The position numbers and the translations under genes were made by a program. DNA of 64,000 bases from Hydractinia symbiolongicarpus (Eukaryota > Cnidaria > Hydrozoa > Anthoathecata > Hydractiniidae): the NCBI RefSeq assembly GCF_029227915.1, contig NC_079881.1:27443501-27507500 (forward strand), read 5' to 3'. The stretch's first letter is position 1. Every line of letters starts with the position of its first letter. Positions 36,934 to 49,509 of this stretch are shown piece after piece. The notes under the pieces were generated by a model. That model saw only the letters and a list, made by a program, of their open reading frames with translations, ran no database searches and was not told the origin of the DNA.

Positions 36934-38557
36934 GACTATACGGCCGAGTCTGGGTATTACGGGAAATCGCAGGTTTTGGTTTGCCGGCGATTAAACTTCT
37001 TTTATTCAGCTTCTCATCAAAAATGAAAACATTTTTGAAAACTACAAGTCTCATGCGATTTAGTGGTGAAAAGATAATTTAAAAAATCGTTCTGGAAATG
37101 AGTTTACTCACAGGGTACTTTCTTTGTATACATTCGACTATACGGGACAAGCCCGGGATTTACGGGAAATCGCAGGTTTTCGTTTGCCGGCGATTAAACC
37201 TCTTTCATTAAGCGTCTCATTAAAAATGAAAACATTTTTGAGAACTACAATTCTCATTCGTTCTAGTGGTGCAGAAATAATTTGAAAAATCGTTCGGGAA
37301 ATCAGTTTACTCCTTGGGTACTTTCTTTATATACATTCAACTATACGGGCCAAGTCCGGGATTTACGGGAAATCGCGGGTTTTCGTTTGCCGGCGATTAA
37401 ACTTCTTTTATTCAGCGTCTCATCAAAAATGAAAACAAGTTTGAAAACTACAAGTCTCATTCGTTCTAGTGGTGCAGAAATAATTGGAAAAATCGTTCGG
37501 GAAATCAGTTTTTTTTATTGGGTACTTTCTTTATATACATTCAACTATACGGGCCAAGCCCGGGATTTACGGGAAATCGCGGGTTTTCGTTTGCCGGCGA
37601 TTAAACCTCTTTCATTAAGCGTCTCATTAAAAATGAAAACATTTTTGAGAACTACAAGTCTCATTCGTTCTAGTGGTGCAGAAATAATTGGAAAAATCGT
37701 TCGAGAAATCAGTTTACTCATTGGGTACTTTCTTTATATACACTCAACTATACGTGCCAAGCCCGGGATTTACGGAAAATCGCGGGTTTTCGTTTGCCGG
37801 CGATTAAACTTCTTTTACTGAGCGTCTCATCAAGAATGAAAACATTTTTGAAAACTACAAGTCTCATGCGTTTTAGTGGTGAAAAAATAATTTAAAAAAT
37901 CGTTCGGGAAATGAGTTTACTCCCTGTGTACTTTCTTTGTATACATTTGACTACACGGGCCAAGCCCGGGATTTACGGGAAATGGCGGGTTTTTGTTTGC
38001 CGGCGATTAAACTTCTTTTAATCAGCGTCTCATCAAAAATGAAAACATTTTTAAAAACTACAAGTCTCATGGGCTTTAGTGGTTAAATAATGATTTAAAA
38101 AATCGTTCTGGAAATGAGTTTACTCACAGGGTACTTTCTTTGTATACATTCCACTATACGGGACAAGCCCGGGATTTACGGGAAATCGCAGGTTTTCGTT
38201 TGCCGGCGATTAAACCTCTTTCATTAGGCGTCTCATTAAAAATGAAAACATTTTTGAGAACTACAAGTCTCATTCGTTCTAGTGGTGCAGAAATAATTTG
38301 AAAAATCGTTCGGGAAATCAGTTTACTCCTTGGGTACTTTCTTTATATACATTCAACTATACGGGCCAAGCCCGGGATTTACGGGAAATCGCGGGTTTTC
38401 GTTTGCCGGCGATTAAACTTCTTTTATTCAGCGTCTCATCAAAAATGAAAACAAGTTTAAAAACTACAAGTCTCATGCGTTTTAGTGGTGAAAAAATAAT
38501 TTTAAAAATCGTTCGGGAAATGAGTTTACTCCCTGGGTACTTTCTTTGTATACTTTT
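36934..38557 (+). repeat. H-C-F'-F'-F-G-E-F' block, echoed at 62.7 kb
   Basis: H 36934 (CTATACGGCCGAG, GGGTATTACGG), C 37136, F' 37339, F' 37543, F 37747, G 37950, E 38152, F' 38355. The H monomer lacks a G. The F' monomer before 37543 has an extra base in a T8 run (CAGTTTTTTTTATTGGG near 37508-37520), giving a 204-bp copy. The H-C-F' part recurs at 62696 (shift 25762). Confidence 0.8.
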
Positions 38558-39978
38558 GACTATACGGGCCAAGCCCGGGATTTACGGGAAATCGCGGGTT
38601 TTCGTTTGCTGGCGATTAAACTTCTTTTATTCAGCGTCTCATCAAAAATGAAAACATTTTTGAAAACTACGAGTCTCATACGTTTAAGTGGTGCAGAAAT
38701 AATTGGAAAAATCGTTCGGGAAATCAGTTTACTCATTGGGTACTTCCTTTATATACATTCAACTATACGTGCCAAGCCCGGGATTTACGGGAAATCGCGG
38801 GTTTTCGTTTGCCGGCGATTAAACTTCTTTTACTGAGCGTCTCATCAAAAATGAAAACATTTTTGAAAACTACAAGTCTCATGCGTTTTAGTGTTGAAGA
38901 AATAATTTAAAAAATCGCTCGGGAAATGAGTTTACTCCCTGTGTACTTTCTTTGTATACATTTGACTACACGGGCCAAGCCTGGTATTTACGGGAAATGG
39001 CGGGTTTTCGTTTGCCGGCGATTAAACTTCTTTTAATCAGCGTCTCATCAAAAATGAAAACATTTTTGAAAACTACAAGTCTCATGGGCTTTAGTGGTTA
39101 AATAATAATTTAAAAAATCGTTCGGGAAATGAGTTTACTCCCTGGGTACTTTCTTTGTATACATTTGACTACACGGGCCAAGCCCGGGATTTACGGGAAA
39201 TGGCGGGTTTTCGTTTGCCGGCGATTAAAGTTCTTTTATTCAGCCTCTCATCAAAAATGAAAACATTTTTGAAAACTACAAGTCTCATGCGATTTAGTGG
39301 TGAAAAGATAATTTAAAAAATCGTTCTGGAAATGAGTTTACTCACAGGGTACTTTCTTTGTATACATTCGACTATACGGGACAAGCCCGGGGATTACGGG
39401 AAATTGCAGGTTTTCGTTTGCCGGCGATTAAACCTCTTTCATTAAGCGTCTCATTAAAATTGAAAACATTTTTGAGAACTACAAGTCTCATTCGTTCTAG
39501 TGGTGCAGAAATAATTTTAAAAATCGTTCGGGAAATCAGTTTACTCCTTGGGTACTTTCTTTATATACATTCAACTATACCGGCCAAGCCCGGGATTTAC
39601 GGGAAATCGCGGGTTTCCGTTTGCCGGCGATTAAACTTCTTTTAATCAGCGTCTCATCAAAAATGAAAACAAGTTTAAAAACTACAAGTCTCATGCGTTT
39701 TAGTGGTGAAAAAATAATTTAAAAAATCGTTCGGGAAATGAGTTTACTCCCTGGGTACTTTCTTTTTATACTTTTGACTATACGGGCTAAGCCCGGGATT
39801 TACGGGAAATCGCGGGTTTTCGTTTGCCGGCGATTAAACTTCTTTTATTCAGCGTCTCATCAAAAAGGAAAACATTTTTGAAAACTACAAGTCTCATGCG
39901 ATTTAGTGGTGAAAAGATATTTTAAAAAATCGTTCTGGAAATGAGTTTACTCACAGGGTACTTTCTTTGTATACATTC
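38558..39978 (+). repeat. A-F-G-G-C-F'-A block (copy of 31.9-33.2 kb)
   Basis: Second copy of the 6697-bp-shift segment, with AGTGTTGAAGAAAT and TGGCGATT markers. The C copy at 39370 has GGGGATTACGG in place of GGGATTTACGG. Confidence 0.75.
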
Positions 39979-42411
39979 CACTATACGGGACAAGCCCGGG
40001 ATTTACGGGAAATCGCGGGTTTTCGTTTGCCGGCGATTAAACCTTTTTCATTAAGCGTCTCATTAAAAATGAAAACATTTTTGAAAACTACGAGTCTCAT
40101 ACGTTCTAGTGGTGCAGAAATAATTGGAAAAATCGTTCGGGAAATCAGTTTACTCATTGGGTACTTTCTTTATATACATTCAACTATACGTGCCAAGCCC
40201 GGGATTTGCGGGAAATCGCGGGTTTTCGTTTGCCGGCGATTAAACTTCTTTTACTGAGCGTCTCATCAAAAATGAAAACATTTTTGAAAACTACAAGTCT
40301 CATGCATTTTAGTGGTGAAAAAATGATTTAAAAAATCGTTCGGGAAATGAGTTTACTCCCTGTGTACTTTCTTTGTATACTTTTGACTATACGGGCCGAG
40401 TCTGGGATTTACGGGAAATCGCAGGTTTTCGTTTGCCAGCGATTAAACTTCTTTTATTCAGCGTCTCATCAAAAATGAAAACATTTTTGAAAACTACAAG
40501 TCTCATGCGATTTAGTGGTGAAAAGATAATTTAAAAAATCGTTCTGGAAATGAGTTTACTCACAGGGTACTTTCTTTGTATACATTCCACTATACGGGAC
40601 AAGCCCGGGATTTACGGGAAATCGCGGGTTTTCGTTTACCGGCGATTAAACCTCTTTCATTAAGCGTCTCATTAAAAATGAAAACATTTTTGAAAACTAC
40701 GAGTCTCATACGTTCTAGTGGTGCAGAAATAATTGGAAAAATCGTTCGGGAAATCAGTTTACTCATTGGGTACTTTCTTTATATACATTCAACTATACGT
40801 GCCAAGCCCGGGATTTACGGGAAATCGCGGGTTTTCGTTTGCCGGCGATTAAACTTCTTTTACTGAGCGTCTCATCAAAAATGAAAACATTTTTGAAAAC
40901 TACAAGTCTCATGCGTTTTAGTGGTGAAAAAATAATTTAAAAAATCGTTCGGGAAATGAGTTTACTCCCTGGGTACTTTCTTTTTATACTTTTGACTATA
41001 CGGGCTAAGCCCGGGATTTACGGGAAATCGCGGGTTTTCGTTTGCCGGCGATTAAACTTCTTTTATTCAGCGTCTCATCAAAAATGAAATATTTTTGAAA
41101 ACTACATGTCTTATGCGTTTTAGTGGTGAAAAAATAATTTAAAAAATCGTTCTGGAAATGAGTTTACCCACAGGGTACTTTTTCTGTATACTTTTGACTA
41201 TACCGGCCGAGTCTGGAATTTACGGGACATCGCAGGTTTTCGTTTGCCGGCGATTAAACTTCTTTTATTCAGCGTCTCATCAAAAATGAAATATTTTTGA
41301 AAACTACATGTCTTTTGCGTTTTAGTGGTGAAAAAATAATTTAAAAAATCGTTCTGGAAATGAGTTTACCCACAGGGTACTTTTTCTGTATACTTTTGAC
41401 TATACCGGCCGAGTCTGGAATTTACGGGACATCGCAGGTTTTCGTTTGCCGGCGATTAAACTTCTTTTATTCAGTGTCTCATCAAAAAGGAAAACATTTT
41501 TGAAAACTACAAGTCTCATGCGATTTAGTGGTGAAAAGATAATTTAAAAAATCGTTCTGGGAATGAGTTTACTCACAGGGTACTTTCTTTGTATACATTC
41601 CACTATACGGGACAAGCCCGGGATTTACGGGAAATCGCGGGTTTTCGTTTGCCGGCGATTAAACCTTTTTCATTAAGCGTCTCATTAAAAATGAAAACAT
41701 TTTTGAAAACTACTAGTCTCATACGTTCTAGTGGTGCAGAAATAATTGGAAAAATCGTTCGGGAAATCAGTTTACTCATTGGGTACTTTCTTTATATACA
41801 TTCAACTATACGTGCCAAGCCCGGGATTTACGGGAAATCGCGGGTTTTCGTTTGCCGGCGATTAAACTTCTTTTACTGAGCGTCTCATCAAAAATGAAAA
41901 CATTTTTGAAAACTACAAGTCTCATGCGTTTTAGTGGTGAAAAAATAATTTAAAAAATCGTTCGGGAAATGAGTTTACTCCCTAGGTACTTTCTTTTTAT
42001 ACTTTTGACTATACGGGCTAAGCCCGGGATTTACGGGAAATCGCGGGTTTTCGTTTGCCGGCGATTAAACTTCTTTTATTCAGCGTCTCATCAAAAATGA
42101 AATATTTTTGAAAACTACATGTCTTATGCGTTTTAGTGGTGAAAAAATAATTTAAAAAATCGTTCTGGAAATGAGTTTACCCACAGGGTACTTTTTTTGT
42201 ATACTTTTGACTATACGGGCCGAGTCTGGAATTTACGGGACATCGCAGGTTTTCGTTTGCCGGCGATTAAACTTCTTTTATTCAGCGTCTCATCAAAAAG
42301 GAAAACATTTTTGAAAACTACAAGTCTCATGCGATTTAGTGGTGAAAAGATAATTTAAAAAATCGTTCTGGAAATGAGTTTACTCACAGGGTACTTTCTT
42401 TGTATACATTC
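39979..42411 (+). repeat. E-F-B / E-F-A-B units with an extra B
   Basis: E-F-B at 39979, E-F-A-B-B at 40588, E-F-A-B at 41601. The extra monomer near 41196-41600 is a duplicated A/B copy with CTACATGTCTT and CTATACCGGCCGAG in both versions, one reading CTTTTGCG and the other CTTATGCG. This makes the spacing 1013 bp in place of ~811 bp. Confidence 0.75.
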
Positions 42412-43831
42412 CACTATACGGGACAAGCCCGGGATTTACGGGAAATCGCGGGTTTTCGTTTGCCGGCGATTAAACCTTTTTCATTAAGCGTCTCATTAAA
42501 AATGAAAACATTTTTGAAAACTACGAGTCTCATACGTTCTAGTGGTGCAGAAATAATTGGAAAAATCGTTCAGGAAATCAGTTTACTCATTGGGTACTTT
42601 CTTTATATACATTCAACTATACGTGCCAAGCCCGGGATTTGCGGGAAATCGCGGGTTTTCGTTTGCCGGCGATTAAACTTCTTTTACTGAGCGTCTCATC
42701 AAAAATGAAAACATTTTTGAAAACTACAAGTCTCATGCATTTTAGTGGTGAAAAAATGATTTAAAAAATCGTTCGGGAAATGAGTTTACTCCCTGTGTAC
42801 TTTCTTTGTATACTTTTGACTATACGGGCCGAGTCTGGGATTTACGGGAAATCGCAGGTTTTCGTTTGCCGGCGATTAAACTTCTTTTATTCAGCGTCTC
42901 ATCAAAAATGAAAACATTTTTGAAAACTACAAGTCTCATGCGATTTAGTGGTGAAAAGATAATTTAAAAAATCGTTCTGGAAATGAGTTTACTCACAGGG
43001 TACTTTCTTTGTATACATTCCACTATACGGGACAAGCCCGGGATTTACGGGAAATCGCGGGTTTTCGTTTACCGGCGATTAAACCTCTTTCATTAAGCGT
43101 CTCATTAAAAATAAAAACATTTTTGAAAACTACTAGTCTCATACGTTCTAGTGGTGCAGAAATAATTGGAAAAATCGTTCGGGAAATCAGTTTACTCATT
43201 GGGTACTTTCTTTATATACATTCAACTATACGTGCCAAGCCCGGGATTTACGGGAAATCGCGGGTTTTCGTTTGCCGGCGATTAAACTTCTTTTACTGAG
43301 CGTCTCATCAAAAATGAAAACATTTTTGAAAACTACAAGTCTCATGCGTTTTAGTGGTGAAAAAATAATTTAAAAAATCGTTCGGGAAATGAGTTTACTC
43401 CCTGGGTACTTTCTTTTTATACTTTTGACTATACGGGCTAAGCCCGGGATTTACGGGAAATCGCGGGTTTTCGTTTGCCGGCGATTAAACTTCTTTTATT
43501 CAGCGTCTCATCAAAAATGAAATATTTTTGAAAACTACATGTCTTATGCGTTTTAGTGGTGAAAAAATAATTTAAAAAATCGTTCTGGAAATGAGTTTAC
43601 CCACAGGGTACTTTTTTTGTATACTTTTGACTATACGGGCCGAGTCTGGAATTTACGGGACATCGCAGGTTTTCGTTTGCCGGCGATTAAACTTCTTTTA
43701 TTCAGCGTCTCATCAAAAAGGAAAACATTTTTGAAAACTACAAGTCTCATGCGATTTAGTGGTGAAAAGATAATTTAAAAAATCGTTCTGGAAATGAGTT
43801 TACTCACAGGGTACTTTCTTTGTATACATTC
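42412..43831 (+). repeat. 7-monomer HOR E-F-B-E-F-A-B (1420 bp), copy 1
   Basis: E 42412, F, B, E 43021 (GTTTACCGGCG), F, A (GGGCTAAGCCC, GAAATATTTTTG), B (GTCTGGAATTT, GGGACATCGC). The A monomer has a 1-bp deletion in the dyad, giving 202 bp. The same order restarts at 43832. Confidence 0.88.
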
Positions 43832-45049
43832 CACTATACGGGACAAGCCCGGGATTTACGGGAAATCGCGGGTTTTCGTTTGCCGGCGATTAAACCTTTT
43901 TCATTAAGCGTCTCATTAAAAATGAAAACATTTTTGAAAACTACGAGTCTCATACGTTCTAGTGGTGCAGAAATAATTGGAAAAATCGTTCGGGAAATCA
44001 GTTTACTCATTGGGTACTTTCTTTATATACATTCAACTATACGTGCCAAGCCCGGGATTTGCGGGAAATCGCGGGTTTTCGTTTGCCGGCGATTAAACTT
44101 CTTTTACTGAGCGTCTCATCAAAAATGAAAACATTTTTGAAAACTACAAGTCTCATGCATTTTAGTGGTGAAAAAATGATTTAAAAAATCGTTCGGGAAA
44201 TGAGTTTACTCCCTGTGTACTTTCTTTGTATACTTTTGACTATACGGGCCGAGTCTGGGATTTACGGGAAATCGCAGGTTTTCGTTTGCCGGCGATTAAA
44301 CTTCTTTTATTCAGCGTCTCATCAAAAATGAAAACATTTTTGAAAACTACAAGTCTCATGCGATTTAGTGGTGAAAAGATAATTTAAAAAATCGTTCTGG
44401 AAATGAGTTTACTCACAGGGTACTTTCTTTGTATACATTCCACTATACGGGACAAGCCCGGGATTTACGGGAAATCGCGGGTTTTCGTTTACCGGCGATT
44501 AAACCTCTTTCATTAAGCGTCTCATTAAAAATGAAAACATTTTTGAAAACTACGAGTCTCATACGTTCTAGTGGTGCAGAAATAATTGGAAAAATCGTTC
44601 GGGAAATCAGTTTACTCATTGGGTACTTTCTTTATATACATTCAACTATACGTGCCAAGCCCGGGATTTACGGGAAATCGCGGGTTTTCGTTTGCCGGCG
44701 ATTAAACTTCTTTTATTTAGCGTCTCATCAAAAATGAAAACAAGTTTAAAAACTACAAGTCTCATGCGTTTTAGTGGTGAAAAAATAATTTAAAAAATCG
44801 TTCGGGAAATGAGTTTACTCCCTGGGTACTTTCTTTTTGTACTTTTGACTATACGGGCTAAGCCCGGGATTTACGGGAAATCGCGGGTTTTCGTTTGCCG
44901 GCGATTAAACTTCTTTTATTCAGCGTCTCATCAAAAATGAAAACACTTTTGAAAACTACAAGTCTCATGCGATTTAGTGGTGAAAAGATAATTTAAAAAA
45001 TCGTTCTGGAAATGAATTTACTCACAGAGTACTTTCTTTGTATACATTC
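43832..45049 (+). repeat. 7-mer HOR, copy 2 (partial) E-F-B-E-F-A
   Basis: Matches 42412-43629 at 1420 bp, with ATGCATTTTAG and GAAAAAATGATTT shared in the F tail. The final F has TTATTTAGCG and AACAAGTTTAAAAAC, and the unit then changes to the right-hand family. Confidence 0.85.
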
Positions 45050-46468
45050 CACTATACGGGCCAAGCCCGGGATTTACGGGAAATCGCGGGTTTTCGTTTG
45101 CTGGCGATTATATTTCTTTTATTCAGCGTCTCATTAAAAATGAAATCGTTTTTGAAAACTACAAGTCTTATGCGTTTTAGTGGTGAAAAAATAATTTAAA
45201 AAATCGTTCTGGAAATGAAATTACTCACAGGGTACTTTCTTTGTACACATTCGACTATACGGGACAAGCCTGGGATTTACGGGAAATCGCGGGTTTTCGT
45301 TTGCCGGCGATTAAACCTCTTTCATAAAGCGCTCATTAAAAATGAAAACATTTTTGAGAACTACAAGTCTCATTCGTTCTAGTGGTGCAGAAATAATTTG
45401 AAAAATCGTTCGGGAAATCAGTTTACTCCTTGGGTACTTTCTTTATATACATTCAACTATACGGCCAAGCCCGGGATTTACGTGAAATCGCGGCTTTTCA
45501 TTTGCCAGCGATTAAACTTCTTTTATTCAGCGTCTCATCAAAAATAAAAACAAGTTTAAAAACTACAAGTCTCATGCGTTTTAGTGGTGAAAAAATAATT
45601 TAAAAAATCGTTCGGGAAATGAGTTTACTCCCTGGGTACTTTCTTTGTATACTTTTGACTATACGGGCCAAGCCCGGGATCTACGGGAAATCGCGGGTTT
45701 TCGTTTGCCGGCGATTAAACTTCTTTTATTTAGCGTCTCATCAAAAATGAAAACATTTTTGAAAACTACAAGTCTTATGCGTTTTAGTGGTGAAAAAATA
45801 ATTTAAAAAATCGCTCTGGAAATGAGTATGCTCACAGGGTACATTCTTTGTATACATTCGACTATGCGGGCCAAGCCCGGGATTTGCGGGAAATCGCGGG
45901 TTTTCGTTTGCCGGCGATTAAACCTCTTTCATTAAGCGTCTCATCAAAAATGAAAACATTTTTAAAAACTACAAGTCTCATGGGCTTTAGTGGTGAAATA
46001 ATGATTTAAAAAATCGTTCGGGAAATGAGTTTACTCCCTGGGTACTTTCTTTGTATACTTTTGACTATACGGGCCAAGCCCGGGATTTACGGGAAATCGC
46101 GGGTTTTCGTTTGCCGGGGATTAAACTTCTTTTATTCAGCCTCTCATCAAAAATGAAAACATTTTTGCAAACTACAAGTCTTATGCGTTTTAGTGGTGAA
46201 AAAATAATTTAAAAAATCGTTCTGGAAATGAGTTTACTCACAGGGTACTTTCTTTGTATACTTTTGACTATACGGGCCGAGTCTGGCATTTACGGGAAAT
46301 CGCAGGTTTTCGTTTGCCGGCGATTAAACTTCTTTTATTCAGCGTCTCATCAAAAATGAAAACATTTTTGAAAACTACAAGTCTCATGCGATTTAGTGGT
46401 GAAAACATAATTTAAAAAATCGTTCTGGAAATGAATTTACTCACAGAGTACTTTCTTTGTATACATTC
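45050..46468 (+). repeat. 7-monomer unit (1419 bp): E*-C-F'-A-D-A-B
   Basis: E* (CCACTATACGGGCC with GCGATTATATTTC) 45050, C 45253 (GTACACATTC; one base shorter, AAGCGCTC), F', A (GGGATCTACGG), D 45860, A 46063 (CCGGGGATT), B 46266 (GTCTGGCATTT), then E* again at 46469. Confidence 0.8.
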
Positions 46469-46874
46469 CACTATACGGGCCAAGCCCGGGATTTACGGGA
46501 AATCGCGGGTTTTCGTTTGCTGGCGATTATATTTCTTTTTTTCAGCGTCTCATTAAAACTGAAACCGTTTTTAAAAACTACAAGTCTTATGCGTTTTAGT
46601 GGTGAAAAAATAATTTAAAAAATCGTTCTGGAAATGAGTTTACTCACAGGGTACTTTCTTTGTACACATTCGACTATACGGGACAAGCCCGGGATTTACG
46701 GGAAATCGCGGGTTTTCGTTTGCCGGCGATTAAACCTCTTTCATAAAGCGTCTCATTAAAAATGAAAACATTTTTGAGAACTACAAGTCTCATTCGTTCT
46801 AGTAGTGCAGAAATAATTTGAAAAATCGTTCGGGAAATCAGTTTACTCCTTGGGTACTTTCTTTATATACATTC

Positions 46875-49306
46875 AACTATACGGGCCAAGCCCGGGATTT
46901 ACGGGAAATTGCGGGTTTTCATTTGCCGGCGATTAAACTTCTTTTATTCAGCGTCTCATCAAAAATAAAAACAAGTTTAAAAACTACAAGTCTCATGCGT
47001 TTTAGTGGTGAAAAAATAATTTAAAAAATCGTTCGGGAAATGAGTTTACTCCCTGGGTACTTTCTTTGTATACTTTTGACTATACGGGCCAAGCCCGGGA
47101 TCTACGGGAAATCGCGGGTTTTCGTTTGCCGGCGATTAAACTTCTTTTATTCAGCGTCTCATCAAAAATGAAAACATTTTTGAAAACTACAAGTCTTATG
47201 CGTTTTAGTGGTGAAAAAATAATTTAAAAATCGCTCTGGAAATGAGTATGCTCACAGGGTACATTCTTTGTATACATTCGACTATGCGGGCCAAGCCCGG
47301 GATTTGCGGGAAATCGCGGGTTTTCGTTTGCCGGCGATTAAACCTCTTTCATTAAGCGTCTCATCAAAAATGAAAACATTTTTAAAAACTACAAGTCTCA
47401 TGGGCTTTAGTGGTGAAATAATAATTTAAAAAATCGTTCTGGAAATGAGTTTACTCACAGGGTACTTTCTTTTTATACTTTTGACTATACGGGCTAAGCC
47501 CGGGATTTACGGGAAATCGCGGGTTTTCGTTTGCCGGCGATTAAACTTCTTTTATTCAGCGTCTCATCAAAAATGAAATATTTTTGAAAACTACAAGTCT
47601 TATGCGTTTTAGTGGTGAAAAAATAATTTAAAAAATCGTTCTGGAAATGAGTTTACTCACAGGGTACTTTCTTTTTATACTTTTGACTATACGGGCCGAG
47701 TCTGGAATTTACGGGAAATCGCAGGTTTTCGTTTGCCGGCGATTAAACCTCTTTCATTAAGCGTCTCATTAAAAATGAAAACATTTTTGAGAACTACAAG
47801 TCCCATTCGTTCTAGTGGTGCAGAAATAATTGGAAAAATCGTTCGGGAAATCAGTTTACTCATTGGGTACTTTCTTTATATACATTCAACTATACGTGCC
47901 AAGCCCGGGATTTACGGAAAATCGCGGGTTTTCGTTTGCCGGCGATTAAACTTCTTTTACTGAGCGTCTCATCAAGAATGAAAACATTTTTGAAAACTAC
48001 AAGTCTCATTCGTTCTAGTAGTGCAGAAATAATTTGAAAAATCGTTCGGGAAATCAGTTTACTCCTTGGGTACTTTCTTTATATACATTCAACTATACGG
48101 GCCAAGCCCGGGATTTACGGGAAATTGCGGGTTTTCATTTGCCGGCGATTAAACTTCTTTTATTCAGCGTCTCATCAAAAATAAAAACAAGTTTAAAAAC
48201 TACAAGTCTCATGCGTTTTAGTGGTGAAAAAATAATTTAAAAAATCGTTCGGGAAATGAGTTTACTCCCTGGGTACTTTCTTTGTATACTTTTGACTATA
48301 CGGGCCAAGCCCGGAATCTACGGGAAATCGCGGGTTTTCGTTTGCCGGCGATTAAACTTCTTTTATTCAGCGTCTCATCAAAAATGAAAACATTTTTGAA
48401 AACTACAAGTCTTATGCGTTTTAGTGGTGAAAAAATAATTTAAAAATCGCTCTGGAAATGAGTATGCTCACAGGGTACATTCTTTGTATACATTCGACTA
48501 TGCGGGCCAAGCCCGGGATTTGCGGGAAATCGCGGGTTTTCGTTTGCCGGCGATTAAACCTCTTTCATTAAGCGTCTCATCAAAAATGAAAACATTTTTA
48601 AAAACTACAAGTCTCATGGGCTTTAGTGGTGAAATAATAATTTAAAAAATCGTTCTGGAAATGAGTTTACTCACAGGGTACTTTCTTTTTATACTTTTGA
48701 CTATACGGGCTAAGCCCGGGATTTACGGGAAATCGCGGGTTTTCGTTTGCCGGCGATTAAACTTCTTTTATTCAGCGTCTCATCAAAAATGAAATATTTT
48801 TGAAAACTACAAGTCTTATGCGTTTTAGTGGTGAAAAAATAATTTAAAAAATCGTTCTGGAAATGAGTTTACTCACAGGGTACTTTCTTTTTATACTTTT
48901 GACTATACGGGCCGAGTCTGGAATTTACGGGAAATCGCAGGTTTTCGTTTGCCGGCGATTAAACCTCTTTCATTAAGCGTCTCATTAAAAATGAAAACAT
49001 TTTTGAGAACTACAAGTCCCATTCGTTCTAGTGGTGCAGAAATAATTGGAAAAATCGTTCGGGAAATCAGTTTACTCATTGGGTACTTTCTTTATATACA
49101 TTCAACTATACGTGCCAAGCCCGGGATTTACGGAAAATCGCGGGTTTTCGTTTGCCGGCGATTAAACTTCTTTTACTGAGCGTCTCATCAAGAATGAAAA
49201 CATTTTTGAAAACTACAAGTCTCATGCGTTTTAGTGGTGAAAAAATAATTTAAAAAATCGTTCGGGAAATGAGTTTACTCCCTGTGTACTTTCTTTGTAT
49301 ACATTT
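46875..49306 (+). repeat. 6-monomer HOR (1216 bp) x2
   Basis: F' 46875 (GTAGTGCAGAA upstream, TTTTCATTTGCC, AAAATAAAAAC), A, D, A (GAAATATTTTTG), B (GTCTGGAATTT with a C-type middle), F; the unit restarts at 48091 and ends at 49307. Two 1-bp deletions are present in both units, so 1216 equals 6 x 203 minus 2. Confidence 0.88.
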
Positions 49307-49509
49307 GACTACACGGGCCAAGCCCGGGATATACGGGAAATGGCGGGTTTTTGTTTGCCGGCGATTAAACTTCTTTTAATCAGCGTCTCATCAAAAATGG
49401 AAACATTTTTAAAAACTACAAGTCTCATGGGCTTTAGTGGTTAAATAATAATTTAAAAAATCGTTCGGGAAATGAGTTTACTCCCTGGGTACTTTCTTTG
49501 TATAATTTT

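Noticed and set aside
37282-37821. 179-codon open frame
   Set aside because: Made wholly of satellite monomers with internal repetition, dependent on a 1-bp insertion and on stop-free tails. No protein family is recognisable.
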